Positions 27,175-34,920 of a stretch of 64,000 bases of DNA are shown one piece after another. The stretch comes from a virus: the IMG/VR virus record IMGVR_UViG_3300042691_025071, positions 62,001-126,000 of that record; one strand, given 5' to 3'. The notes under the pieces are model-generated. The model ran no database searches. It saw only the letters and a list, made by a program, of their open reading frames with translations, and was not told the origin of the DNA. Made by a program: the position numbers and the translations under genes. Each line of letters begins with the position of its first letter. The stretch's first letter is position 1.

Positions 27175-27763
27175 TTCGAAAATTAATATAATTAGAAAAA
27201 AAACGAAAAAAAGTCAAATTCTACTTTATGATACCAAAAGAAGAGTAGATGATTTCATAAATAAAATAAGATATCGTAAAAATGGGGCATATGAAGATGT
27301 GCCCCATTTTGTTGTCTCTAAATTAGGTATGGTATATCAAATTTTTGACACAAATTATAGTTCAAGAACATTTAAAGACGATAAATTAGATAAAAAAATA
27401 ATAAAAATAGCAATTGAAAATCTTGGGTGGTTAAATAAAAATACAATAAATGGGTTTTTAAATAATTGGATCGGAGACCCATATAGATCTGAACCGTTCG
27501 TTAAAAATTGGAGAAACCACTATTTTTGGGACAAATATAACGACGATCAATTATCTGTCCTTTCCGAATTATGTGAAAAACTATGTGATAATCACGGTAT
27601 AAATAAACAAATAGTACCCTCACAAGGATTTTTTAATAATGCTCGAAATTTTAGGGGGATAACATGTAAATCGAATTTTTCAGATATTTATACAGATATA
27701 AACCCTTCATTTAACTTTAATATATTTTTTAAAAATGCAGAACAAACAAATGTCAAATTATGA
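27140..27763 (+). CDS. amidase_2-like protein, zinc ligands apparently degenerate
   Basis: A 207-residue protein that follows the order of the N-acetylmuramoyl-L-alanine amidase / PGRP fold: a first strand QILLYDTKRR, then PHFVVSKLGMVYQIFD, then IKIAIENLGWL, then DDQLSVLSELCEKLCDNHGI, and a final DINPSFNF. In active enzymes the first strand ends in a zinc His and a second His follows the DDQ helix; here these places read YDT and VPS. One candidate His (PHFVV) remains. So it may be an inactive cell-wall-binding relative or a diverged endolysin. Fold assignment is moderate; activity is doubtful. Confidence 0.5.
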   Translation: MLIIHNVENLDNSKINIIRKKTKKSQILLYDTKRRVDDFINKIRYRKNGAYEDVPHFVVSKLGMVYQIFDTNYSSRTFKDDKLDKKIIKIAIENLGWLNKNTINGFLNNWIGDPYRSEPFVKNWRNHYFWDKYNDDQLSVLSELCEKLCDNHGINKQIVPSQGFFNNARNFRGITCKSNFSDIYTDINPSFNFNIFFKNAEQTNVKL

Positions 27764-28256
27764 TCAGACAAAGAAAATGTTAAACACATTGAGGAGAATC
27801 AATGAAAGTAATAAAATTTATGGTAACATTTTAAGAGAAGATGAACAAGAAATACCTACCGTAGATAATAATACCGATACTCAGGATGATATAACAGTTA
27901 TAAATGATGTTGACGTTAAAATAGTTTCTTCTGATGAAATTGATATGAAAATTTCTGAAGAAGATAAGACCTCAATATCGGGATTAATTGATAATTTTAA
28001 ATCACAAGTTTCAAATTTAGTTGAATTTGATCCGGGTTTAACAATTACACAAGAACAAATAAGATTGGATGGTACGGTAACGGATCAAGATATTGATTTT
28101 GTATTTATTGCGGGTGATGAAAATGGACTTTATTTGAATGCAGATATGTTAAAAGTTGAGACAGATGTGATAGAAATCATAACAAAGTTGGAAAAGTTTA
28201 ATGAGACATTTTCAACCACAATGAATGAAATAATTAGAAAAAGAAAAAATAATTAA
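27750..28256 (+). CDS. acidic protein, unknown (virion or scaffold region)
   Basis: A 168-residue acidic protein. A basic, helical N-terminus (KKMLNTLRRINESNKIYGNIL) is followed by an Asp/Thr-rich linker and a C-terminal alpha/beta half with no catalytic motif. The start at 27750 overlaps the amidase-like gene by 14 bases; an earlier in-frame ATG lies at 27735. Location with the DUF5661 and zinc-ribbon proteins suggests a virion or prohead role, by context only. Confidence 0.5.
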   Translation: MSNYDQTKKMLNTLRRINESNKIYGNILREDEQEIPTVDNNTDTQDDITVINDVDVKIVSSDEIDMKISEEDKTSISGLIDNFKSQVSNLVEFDPGLTITQEQIRLDGTVTDQDIDFVFIAGDENGLYLNADMLKVETDVIEIITKLEKFNETFSTTMNEIIRKRKNN

Positions 28257-28257
28257 G

Positions 28258-28497
28258 ATGGCTCTCACTAATGACGATAAGAAAGAAATACAGAAAATTG
28301 CACAAAAGGAGATGAAAGATTTTTTAGATTCGACAAATGCACATAATATCGTTATAAAAATAATACAAAAAGAGTTAGGAACTAAAAACATTGATGATAA
28401 AATCGTAGACCTCTCAACTAAAGTAGTTGTTGAGTTATTTAAAACCTTATGGCAGAGAAAGTCGTTTTGGGAAAGTTCTTTAAAATCTGTTAGATAA
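28258..28497 (+). CDS. small helical protein, unknown
   Basis: A 79-residue, mostly helical, charged protein (DDKKEIQKIAQKEMKDFLD ... FKTLWQRKSFWESSLKSVR). The ATG follows the previous stop by one base and the next gene starts one base after its own stop, so it is part of a tightly packed operon. No family recognised. Confidence 0.5.
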   Translation: MALTNDDKKEIQKIAQKEMKDFLDSTNAHNIVIKIIQKELGTKNIDDKIVDLSTKVVVELFKTLWQRKSFWESSLKSVR

Positions 28498-28498
28498 T

Positions 28499-29188
28499 AT
28501 GAAAAAAACTAATAAATTAAAAGGTGGGTTGTCAGATAAAATGTCTTTGACTGATATATCTAAAAAACATAAGGTATCCATAGAATACTTAAAAGATCAG
28601 TTAAAAAAAGGTCAAAAAGTTGAAAAAGAACACACTAAAGATTTATTAATGGCCAGAGAGATTGCTATGGATCATTTATCTGAAGATCCGAAATATTACA
28701 CTAAATTAAAAAAGATCGAAACAAAAGAAATGATGGGCGCCGACGCGTCTGGTTCATTTGAGGCAGGTCTAAGTTCACCTATAATCAAAAGAAAAATAAG
28801 TACAATACCAAATTCAAAAGAATACGGTAAAAAAGGTGAATTTACAGAAGCATTGGACTCTTCTGTATCAGCAGGGGCAGCTTTTGATGTTCCATTATTT
28901 GGTAAAACCACCAAGGGTAGAAAGAATCCTTTAAGTATCGGTGGACCCGAAACAATAGGTAAAAGTAGGGCGGTTAAAGATAAAAACTTCCCAAAGTGGG
29001 GTGGACCAGGTGGAATCTTTATAAAAATAAAGGATAAATGTAAAAAATTCCCATATTGTAATCAGGGTGACATAAATGCATTGGAGGTTTTGAGGGAATC
29101 AATAGATGATGTATCTAAAAAACACGGTATACCAGTGAAAGAATTGGAAAATATCGTATTAAATGAGATTAAGAAGATATTTATTTGA
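28499..29188 (+). CDS. DUF5661-containing protein, probable virion/prohead protein
   Basis: A 229-residue protein. Residues 35-70 (KEHTKDLLMAREIAMDHLS then EDPKYYTKLKK) match the DUF5661 pattern of EHT...IAxDHLxEDPxYY, known from phage and metagenomic proteins of undetermined function. The middle has two Gly/Ser-rich segments with repeated character (SGSFEAGLSSPI, SAGAAFDVPLFGK), a style I associate with phage core or head-associated proteins. The last 35 residues are helical. Context with the acidic neighbours supports a structural role. Confidence 0.55.
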   Translation: MKKTNKLKGGLSDKMSLTDISKKHKVSIEYLKDQLKKGQKVEKEHTKDLLMAREIAMDHLSEDPKYYTKLKKIETKEMMGADASGSFEAGLSSPIIKRKISTIPNSKEYGKKGEFTEALDSSVSAGAAFDVPLFGKTTKGRKNPLSIGGPETIGKSRAVKDKNFPKWGGPGGIFIKIKDKCKKFPYCNQGDINALEVLRESIDDVSKKHGIPVKELENIVLNEIKKIFI

Positions 29189-29189
29189 T

Positions 29190-30644
29190 ATGAAACCAAT
29201 TGATTTAAATAATCTTATTGAAAGTTCTTTATTTAACGAGGTTAAAAAAAGAATAATTAATGAATCTAAAGAAGGAAAACATGAGGTTTATGAAATAACC
29301 TGTGAGGGTGAACCCGTACAAGTTTGTGGAAGTGAAGAAGAAGCGAATGAAATTGTTGATAAATTAAAAAAAGAACACCCAGGTAAACAATTTATTATTG
29401 AACCAGGTGAATATGATTCATATGATCATATGTTAGATGAATTGGATAAAATGGGTGAAGAATTACAAGAAAAAGAAAATCAAGATATGAAAAGTAAACC
29501 AAAAGTAAAAAGTTTAGCTGAGGCTATTTTATTGGCTAAAACACAAAACAAAAGTAAATTAAAAATAAACGAAGAAGTGTACGACGTTGAGGAAATGTGG
29601 AAAAAAATGGAAGAAGAAGAAACTTGTGAAGAATGTAACATGGAAGAGGATTTGGATAATGAAACTGATGAAAATCCCGAAGACGGTAATTTACCTAACG
29701 ATACTGACTTATCTGAAATAGATCTAGCCATGGATGGTTTCGAAGACGAAAATACATCAGAACTAGATAAAGATCTTAGTGATATCCAAAGTAAAAAAGG
29801 AAAAATATCATTATTTTCTAAAATACGTGACATAAGTAAAAAAGTTGGAGATAGATTCAATGATAGTTTACGTGATTATGAACCCGATATGGCGAAATCT
29901 TTAGATTATATTGCGGAAGATGGTGAAAAAACAACTTGTTCTGAATGTGGTATCGGTGAATTAAATGAAGAAGGTCAATGTAACGAATGTGGTTCAATGA
30001 AAGAATCCACAAAGAAAAAATTACGTTTAAAAGAATCTGAATTAGTTTCTTTAATTAGTAATATGGTAACAGAAGCGGCTAAAGGTCAACCTGGTATTCC
30101 CGGCATTCCTGGTGTCACTGTAACTAAAAAAGCTCAATCAGGATCTAAAAAAGAAAATGAAGATTATGCTAAAGAACTTTCAACTAAATTGAAAAAATAT
30201 TTAAGTTTTGATGGAAACGATAATCCTGAATTTCCAAAACCAATAGGTAAAGGAGATAAAATGGCTTTTAGAAACACATCAGAAGATGAAAAAAAGATAG
30301 AAGATAAAAGAGGAGAAACCGCTAGCGATTTAACTTTTGATTATGAACCAACAGAAGGTTTTAAAGATAGAGTTAAAAAGGCTTTAGAAGGTGATAGTAC
30401 AATGGGTAATTCATCTGATGCCGGAAACGTCGTAAAAGATAAAACAGGAAGTAAAATTGTAGATAAGACAAAAAGAAAAAAAGAAAGTATTAAAAAGAAA
30501 AAAGATGTTAGTTGGGGACACAGTTGGGAAAATCCTGCAGATGTTCATTTTGTTAAAGAATCAACTAATAAATTATCTAACGTACTTGAAGAAGAACTTA
30601 AAAAAATAAATAAATTATATTCCTACAATAAAAAAACACAGTAA
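29190..30644 (+). CDS. acidic protein with zinc ribbons, possible scaffold/core protein
   Basis: A 484-residue, Glu/Lys-rich protein. Cysteine pairs occur at TCEECNM and at CSECGIGEL...CNECGSM, the latter spaced like a small zinc ribbon. The mid-part has a Gly/Pro run (QPGIPGIPGVTV). The N-terminus (KPIDLNNLIESSLFNEVKKR) is helical. I take ATG at 29190, one base after the preceding stop, instead of 29163 inside the previous gene. High charge, low complexity and neighbours suggest an internal virion or scaffolding protein; this is inference. Confidence 0.5.
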   Translation: MKPIDLNNLIESSLFNEVKKRIINESKEGKHEVYEITCEGEPVQVCGSEEEANEIVDKLKKEHPGKQFIIEPGEYDSYDHMLDELDKMGEELQEKENQDMKSKPKVKSLAEAILLAKTQNKSKLKINEEVYDVEEMWKKMEEEETCEECNMEEDLDNETDENPEDGNLPNDTDLSEIDLAMDGFEDENTSELDKDLSDIQSKKGKISLFSKIRDISKKVGDRFNDSLRDYEPDMAKSLDYIAEDGEKTTCSECGIGELNEEGQCNECGSMKESTKKKLRLKESELVSLISNMVTEAAKGQPGIPGIPGVTVTKKAQSGSKKENEDYAKELSTKLKKYLSFDGNDNPEFPKPIGKGDKMAFRNTSEDEKKIEDKRGETASDLTFDYEPTEGFKDRVKKALEGDSTMGNSSDAGNVVKDKTGSKIVDKTKRKKESIKKKKDVSWGHSWENPADVHFVKESTNKLSNVLEEELKKINKLYSYNKKTQ

Positions 30645-30666
30645 TTCTTTTTTTTATTTTTATTTA

Positions 30667-30690
30667 TCACTATATTGTAACATATAGTGA
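30667..30690 (+). other. perfect 9-bp inverted repeat just before a start codon
   Basis: TCACTATAT, 6-base loop TGTAAC, ATATAGTGA. It ends two bases before the ATG at 30693 and overlaps a TATTTATC box at 30661-30668. It could be an operator, a translational control hairpin or, with the T-rich stretch before it, part of a terminator/promoter junction. Confidence 0.5.
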
Positions 30691-30692
30691 TT

Positions 30693-31148
30693 ATGAATAA
30701 AAAAGAAATTATTGATGGATTCAATCCGTTAGATAACTACAGATATCAAATAGAAATTTGGTATAGGGCCTACAATATAAGTCGTGAGAAAATGGAACTT
30801 TTTCACGACTTTCTTATCTCATTATATGAGATAATTGAAAATACTTATTTAGGTTCCGATGTACTTTCCACAACTGAAGATATTAAAGGTCACTTTAACT
30901 GGTGTTGGGATAAAATTGTAGAGAACTTCAACAAGGAAAAAATATATTTTAAAAATAGAAGTAACTGTCACGAGTATTTCTGGAATTTTTTTTTAGAGGC
31001 ATTTTATTTTAATAAAATAGAAAATAAAAAGATTAAAATTGACGAATATTTTGACAAACTTTTTGATATGGATTTTATAAAAAATAAATCCGAATTAGAT
31101 GTTGTCACAGAAATATATAGATTGTTAGATCAAAACTTGAAAAAATGA
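30693..31148 (+). CDS. unknown protein
   Basis: A 151-residue protein with many aromatic and acidic residues (FNWCWDKIVENFNKEKIYF). No motif recognised. An in-frame GTG six bases upstream (30687) falls inside the inverted repeat, so the ATG at 30693 is preferred. Starts a run of seven small genes after the 29190 gene. Confidence 0.5.
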   Translation: MNKKEIIDGFNPLDNYRYQIEIWYRAYNISREKMELFHDFLISLYEIIENTYLGSDVLSTTEDIKGHFNWCWDKIVENFNKEKIYFKNRSNCHEYFWNFFLEAFYFNKIENKKIKIDEYFDKLFDMDFIKNKSELDVVTEIYRLLDQNLKK

Positions 31149-31185
31149 ATTTTTTTCCTTATATTGATATTAAAAACAGGATATT

Positions 31186-31383
31186 ATGGAAACATTAAAA
31201 GCCATAAAAGATTTAGTTGAGAAAATGTCTGTTGATACAAACAAGGTATTTTTAAAAGGAAATCATAGTGCGTCAATAAGAGCCAGAAAATATGCACAAG
31301 AAATAAAAGATTTAACAAAAGTATTTAGAAAAGAAATACTTGAAGAAATTAAAAAACATAAAAAAGATGATGTCGGAAATTAA
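31186..31383 (+). CDS. histone H1-like (Hc1-type) basic DNA-binding protein
   Basis: A 65-residue basic helical protein. The stretch FLKGNHSASIRARKYAQEIK then DLTKVFRKEILEEIK follows the Hc1-like pattern KGNxxAxxRARKxxQEIKxLxKxxRKEI seen in Bacteroidota histone H1-like proteins, which bind and compact DNA. Match is by motif memory. In a phage it could condense phage DNA, mask it from host enzymes, or act on the host nucleoid. It overlaps the next small membrane protein gene by 17 bases. Confidence 0.65.
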   Translation: METLKAIKDLVEKMSVDTNKVFLKGNHSASIRARKYAQEIKDLTKVFRKEILEEIKKHKKDDVGN

Positions 31384-31546
31384 AATATTTTTATTCATTT
31401 TGAGTATAATATATACATCAAGATTTGTTATAGAATTTATCTTTAAATTATTTGAAGAGAATCCTTCTGTTTTGGTGATATCAAAAAATAATCAAATTTT
31501 TTTATATTTTGCCATTTCCTATATTATAACTTATTTCTTTATTTAA
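31367..31546 (+). CDS. small two-helix membrane protein
   Basis: About 59 residues with two hydrophobic segments (IFLFILSIIYTSRFVIEFIF and IFLYFAISYIITYFFI). Two adjacent ATG codons (31367 and 31370) are candidates; a TTG at 31340 further upstream is unlikely. It overlaps the end of the Hc1-like gene. No family recognised; could act in holin-like or superinfection functions. Confidence 0.45.
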   Translation: MMSEIKIFLFILSIIYTSRFVIEFIFKLFEENPSVLVISKNNQIFLYFAISYIITYFFI

Positions 31547-31552
31547 GAACAT

Positions 31553-32008
31553 ATGTACGAAATTATAAAATCACTTAAACCTTATTTTTTCTCATTAAGA
31601 GAAGTTGATAACAGTGTTAGTTTAGATATTAAACTACCAACATCTTGGAAATATGAACATATAATTGCACCATATAGGTCAATTAAATTTAAAGTACAAG
31701 ATAAGAATGATAAGTTTAATCTCATTTCGATATTTTCAGTTGCAACACAAGAAGGTTACGATATTGTTATTGGATGTGCCAATGAAATTATTTTAGTTAA
31801 TAAAGAAGAGGAAGAAAAAAGAAAATTATTTGAAGAGAAAGTTAATGAATTGAAAATTTTATTTCAAAATCAGTCATTGGATAAATTAAAAGATATTAAA
31901 TTAATTGACGAAAATGGACAAGAGGATACAACAGGGATTGGAATGGTTGAAGAAGGAGATAGAGAAGGACAATATGGAGATAGCGAAACACAAGGAGAAG
32001 ATGATTGA
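31553..32008 (+). CDS. unknown alpha/beta protein with acidic tail
   Basis: A 151-residue protein. Beta strands such as VDNSVSLDIKLPTSWKYEHI and YDIVIGCANEIILVNKEEEE precede a helix and a Gly/Glu/Asp-rich, probably disordered C-terminus. No catalytic motif. Its end overlaps the next gene by 35 bases. Confidence 0.5.
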   Translation: MYEIIKSLKPYFFSLREVDNSVSLDIKLPTSWKYEHIIAPYRSIKFKVQDKNDKFNLISIFSVATQEGYDIVIGCANEIILVNKEEEEKRKLFEEKVNELKILFQNQSLDKLKDIKLIDENGQEDTTGIGMVEEGDREGQYGDSETQGEDD

Positions 32009-32117
32009 TGAGGTTAAAAATCTCGATAAAACAAAAATGTTTCAACCTAAACCAAAAGAAAAATATTTATTTTTTAAAAAAATAGTTAGAATATTGGGAT
32101 ATGGAAAAAAAAGGTGA
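31974..32117 (+). CDS. small basic protein, unknown
   Basis: A 47-residue Lys-rich protein (MEIAKHKEKMIDEVKNLDK ...). The in-frame upstream ATG at 31905 would increase the overlap with the preceding gene to over 100 bases, so 31974 is preferred. No function recognised. Confidence 0.35.
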   Translation: MEIAKHKEKMIDEVKNLDKTKMFQPKPKEKYLFFKKIVRILGYGKKR

Positions 32118-32334
32118 TTTTTTAAATCAATTGGCAATAATATCTGACTTACTTGAAAAAGTTAATGCTAACACAGATTCTTCAACAATAGTATTTGGTA
32201 TATCTAAGGAAGAATTCGAAAGAATATTCGATTTAGTACAAAAAAAATATAATAAGAAAATGGATAAACCAAAAGATACTTTTAAAATAAGTATAGGTAC
32301 GATTGATATTATTTTTAATATGAATAATGTCTAA
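32101..32334 (+). CDS. small unknown protein
   Basis: A 77-residue mixed protein starting within the end of the previous frame (17-base overlap) and meeting the minus-strand gene head-on with a 20-base overlap. No motif recognised. Confidence 0.45.
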   Translation: MEKKGDFLNQLAIISDLLEKVNANTDSSTIVFGISKEEFERIFDLVQKKYNKKMDKPKDTFKISIGTIDIIFNMNNV

Positions 32335-32953
32335 ACAATTCACTACGTTTATATCCTTTAGATTCCAATAAATTATACAACAATTTTCTCTGATGTGTTG
32401 ACACATCTTTTACAAAAATAAAATTACCTATCTTTCTTTTTAATATATCTTCTTTTATTATTTCAAATAATCTTTCGGAATCAGATATATTTTTGTTACC
32501 AAACATCATAACATCATTTTCTATCTGAACAAATACTTTGTTGTTTAAAGTGAAGATCTGGGCAATATCTTTTATTGGTGTGATTTGATCCATCATTTGA
32601 TGATATCTTATTCTTTTTTTCTTTTGAAAATCATAAATCAATTCTTCTTCCCAATACGGGATCATTTCTTTTATTCTAAATTTATCGTTTTCAATTTTTG
32701 CCTCAACATTTCTACCCAAACTATCTTTAACATATGTTTTTGTTGCCCATCTATTATTTGGGAAGATTAGTGCCAATTCATAAGTTAATTCTAATTTTCG
32801 TTTATTACCGCGTAGCTTTATAAATGGAGGTTTTTTCTGAGTTCTAAATTCCCTCCAGTATTCATATATTGTTGTTCTTTTCATACAACGATAAAGTATT
32901 TTAACTCTTTTTTTGTTACAAAAAAGAACTATGAAATATTTACCATTTTTCAT
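32315..32953 (-). CDS. unknown protein on the minus strand
   Basis: A 212-residue basic protein (IYEYWREFRTQKKPPFIKLRG, later DSERLFEIIKEDILKRKIG). No catalytic motif recognised. The start at 32953 is chosen because its ATG overlaps the TGA of the upstream membrane protein (ATGA), whereas a longer reading to 33028 would overlap that gene by 79 bases. With the 33102 gene it forms a two-gene operon opposed to its surroundings, which often marks early or accessory genes in phages. Confidence 0.55.
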   Translation of the reverse strand: MKNGKYFIVLFCNKKRVKILYRCMKRTTIYEYWREFRTQKKPPFIKLRGNKRKLELTYELALIFPNNRWATKTYVKDSLGRNVEAKIENDKFRIKEMIPYWEEELIYDFQKKKRIRYHQMMDQITPIKDIAQIFTLNNKVFVQIENDVMMFGNKNISDSERLFEIIKEDILKRKIGNFIFVKDVSTHQRKLLYNLLESKGYKRSELFRHYSY

Positions 32954-33102
32954 AAAAGTTTTGAAATTAAAGAAACCAGACCATAAATTGCGAGTCCTGT
33001 CCAAACAACCATAAAGACAATTACCCAATTTTCCACAAATCTAATTTCCTTTTCTTTCTTTATTCTTTCTTCTTTTTTCTTTTTACATTCGTTACATGCC
33101 AT
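32950..33102 (-). CDS. small membrane protein with CxxC
   Basis: A 50-residue protein: MACNECKKKKEERIKKEKEI then one membrane helix (WVIVFMVVWTGLAIYGLVSL). The N-terminal Cys pair and Lys/Glu-rich stretch would face the cytoplasm. An earlier in-frame ATG at 33135 is possible but adds a sequence unlike the rest. Translationally coupled to the following gene by ATGA. Confidence 0.5.
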   Translation of the reverse strand: MACNECKKKKEERIKKEKEIRFVENWVIVFMVVWTGLAIYGLVSLISKLL

Positions 33103-33197
33103 ACTATAATATAAGTATTTTTCTACAATTTTCAAAACGATTTCGTTTTTTAATTTTTTTTATCTATTTTTAATTCTAAACAAGTTAAAAACATAAT

Positions 33198-34040
33198 ATG
33201 ATTTCATACATTGGAGGAAAAGCTAGAATAGGGAAATGGATAGTACCTTTTATACCTAAAGACATAGAAACATACGTAGAGGGTTTTTCAGGTATGTTTT
33301 GGGTCTTTTATAATATGGATCTAAAAGATTACCCTAACCTTAAAACGGTAGTATATAACGATTTTAATAGATTAAATACCAATTTATTTAATTGTACCAA
33401 AGAATACGATAGACTTTGGGAAGAATTATCCAAATACCCCTGTCAACAGTTGGGTGTGGTGGACACACCACCGGAATATTCACAAATGTTTAGTGAATAT
33501 CAGAGAGAGGTTTTTAGTCCTGATCTGGTGATAACAGAAGAAAATAAATTTGAAATTGCATGTAAATATGTGTATGTTCTAACCCAAGTTTTTTCCGGAT
33601 CTAAACCCGAGACATCATCTTATACCGATTACAAGGGAAAATATCGTTGTAAAGTATTGATATTCATGGACAAACTAAAAAATCCAAAATATAGGGAACA
33701 TATTGATAAAATAACTTTTGTGGAAAACAAGGACTTTGAAGATGTTGTTAAAAAATATGATTCACCCACAACATATTTTTATATGGACCCTCCCTATTGG
33801 AAAACAGAGAACTATTATTCAAACCATGATTTTGATAGAAACGACCACGAAAGATTGGCAAATAGTCTAAAAACAATAAAAGGTAAATTTTCTTTATCTT
33901 ATTATGAATTTGAATTGTTACACATATGGTTCCCCCAAACACAATATAAATGGGAAAGTAAAAATTTCAAAAAAGCGGCAGCAGCTAAAAAAGATGGTAC
34001 ACAAAACGAAGGTACTGAATTATTAATAATGAACTATTAA
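33198..34040 (+). CDS. Dam-like DNA N6-adenine methyltransferase (D12 class)
   Basis: A 280-residue methyltransferase. Motif I appears at the N-terminus (ISYIGGKARIGKWIVPFIP), YVEGFSGMFWVF follows as the SAM-binding FxGxG-type strand, and the catalytic DPPY is at residues 197-200 (FYMDPPYWKTENYY). This order is that of the D12 class (Dam, T4 Dam). Transfers methyl from SAM to adenine N6, probably to protect phage DNA from host restriction; the recognition site cannot be read. It is divergent from the two minus-strand genes across a 95-base AT-rich spacer. Confidence 0.85.
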   Translation: MISYIGGKARIGKWIVPFIPKDIETYVEGFSGMFWVFYNMDLKDYPNLKTVVYNDFNRLNTNLFNCTKEYDRLWEELSKYPCQQLGVVDTPPEYSQMFSEYQREVFSPDLVITEENKFEIACKYVYVLTQVFSGSKPETSSYTDYKGKYRCKVLIFMDKLKNPKYREHIDKITFVENKDFEDVVKKYDSPTTYFYMDPPYWKTENYYSNHDFDRNDHERLANSLKTIKGKFSLSYYEFELLHIWFPQTQYKWESKNFKKAAAAKKDGTQNEGTELLIMNY

Positions 34041-34045
34041 CTAAA

Positions 34046-34053
34046 TATTTATA
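34046..34053 (+). promoter_or_regulatory. TATTTATA element
   Basis: Octamer within AAATATTTATATAG, ending four bases before the ATG of the NusG-like gene at 34058. Confidence 0.4.
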
Positions 34054-34057
34054 TAGT

Positions 34058-34585
34058 ATGAACACATTTTGGTATGTAATTAAAGTTTTACCTGGTAAAG
34101 AGAGACAATTAAACGAACAGTATAACATGCAGATTTCTTTGGGTAATATAAAGAACATTAAAAGATTTATTTGCCCCACTGAAACCGAATTTGTTATGGT
34201 TAAAGAGAAAAAAGTTTTGAGGGAAAAAGTGATATATGGTGGGTATCTTTATTTTGAAGCCAATAAAGAAATGAATGAAGATGAATTAAAAGAAATATCA
34301 TCAATACCAAATATAATGGGTATGATGGGAGATAAAAAACCTTTATTATTGAGAAAGAGTGACGTTGAAAAAATCATTAAAGATGATCTTCTTGAAGAAC
34401 ATAAAAACAATAAAAAAATGTCCGTGAATATTGGATCGAGTGTTACAATTTGTGATGGTCCATTCAGTGGATTTATCGGTACAGTATCTTCGGTAGAAAA
34501 TGATAAAGTAGATGTTGACGTTAAGATTTTTGGTAGAACGACACCGGTAACACTATCAGTAAATCAAATAAAAAATCAAAACTAA
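34058..34585 (+). CDS. NusG-like transcription elongation factor
   Basis: A 175-residue protein with NusG architecture. The N-terminal NGN domain opens FWYVIKVLPGKERQLNEQ and includes EKVIYGGYLYFEA. A linker leads to a KOW domain near 123-170 (VTICDGPFSGFIGTVSSVEN). NusG binds RNA polymerase and suppresses pausing or couples to Rho or the ribosome. A phage copy could replace host NusG on phage transcripts, perhaps together with the sigma factor at 24516. Full NusG length, no truncation. Confidence 0.88.
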   Translation: MNTFWYVIKVLPGKERQLNEQYNMQISLGNIKNIKRFICPTETEFVMVKEKKVLREKVIYGGYLYFEANKEMNEDELKEISSIPNIMGMMGDKKPLLLRKSDVEKIIKDDLLEEHKNNKKMSVNIGSSVTICDGPFSGFIGTVSSVENDKVDVDVKIFGRTTPVTLSVNQIKNQN

Positions 34586-34884
34586 TGTCACCTGAAGTTT
34601 TAATATATGTTCAAAATGTTAGAAACTATCTAAATAAAGATTTGGATGCGAGAAACTATTTTTTAAATGAGATAGATGAGGAAATGTTTTTTAAATATCT
34701 AACTGAGATATCACAAAAAAATTTTGAAAAAGATGGTGAACCTATATTAACAAAAGATCAGTTTGAGTTAATAAGAAAAACATTACAATTAGTTGATATC
34801 ACCAAAAAAGAATTTAAGGAAGAGACTATAGAAGATAAGTTATTTATGGATGTCGGTACTTTTGGTAAAATATGTTTGAACTAA
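34585..34884 (+). CDS. unknown small protein coupled to the NusG-like gene
   Basis: A 99-residue helical, acidic protein (LNEIDEEMFFKYLTEISQKN). Its ATG shares a base with the NusG-like stop (TAATG), so the two are translationally coupled and may act together. No family recognised. Confidence 0.5.
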   Translation: MSPEVLIYVQNVRNYLNKDLDARNYFLNEIDEEMFFKYLTEISQKNFEKDGEPILTKDQFELIRKTLQLVDITKKEFKEETIEDKLFMDVGTFGKICLN

Positions 34885-34908
34885 TTTTTTTTTATTCATT
34901 AATTTTAT

Positions 34909-34916
34909 TACATTTG
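34909..34916 (+). promoter_or_regulatory. TAnnTTTG box before the AAA ATPase gene
   Basis: TACATTTG lies four bases before the ATG at 34921 and fits the Bacteroidota -7 consensus. No TTG was seen at the right spacing, so support is partial. Confidence 0.35.
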
Positions 34917-34920
34917 TAGT

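Noticed and set aside
32953-33028. Longer start for the minus-strand gene ending at 32315
   Set aside because: It would overlap the small membrane protein gene by 79 bases; the ATGA junction at 32950-32953 is a better start.
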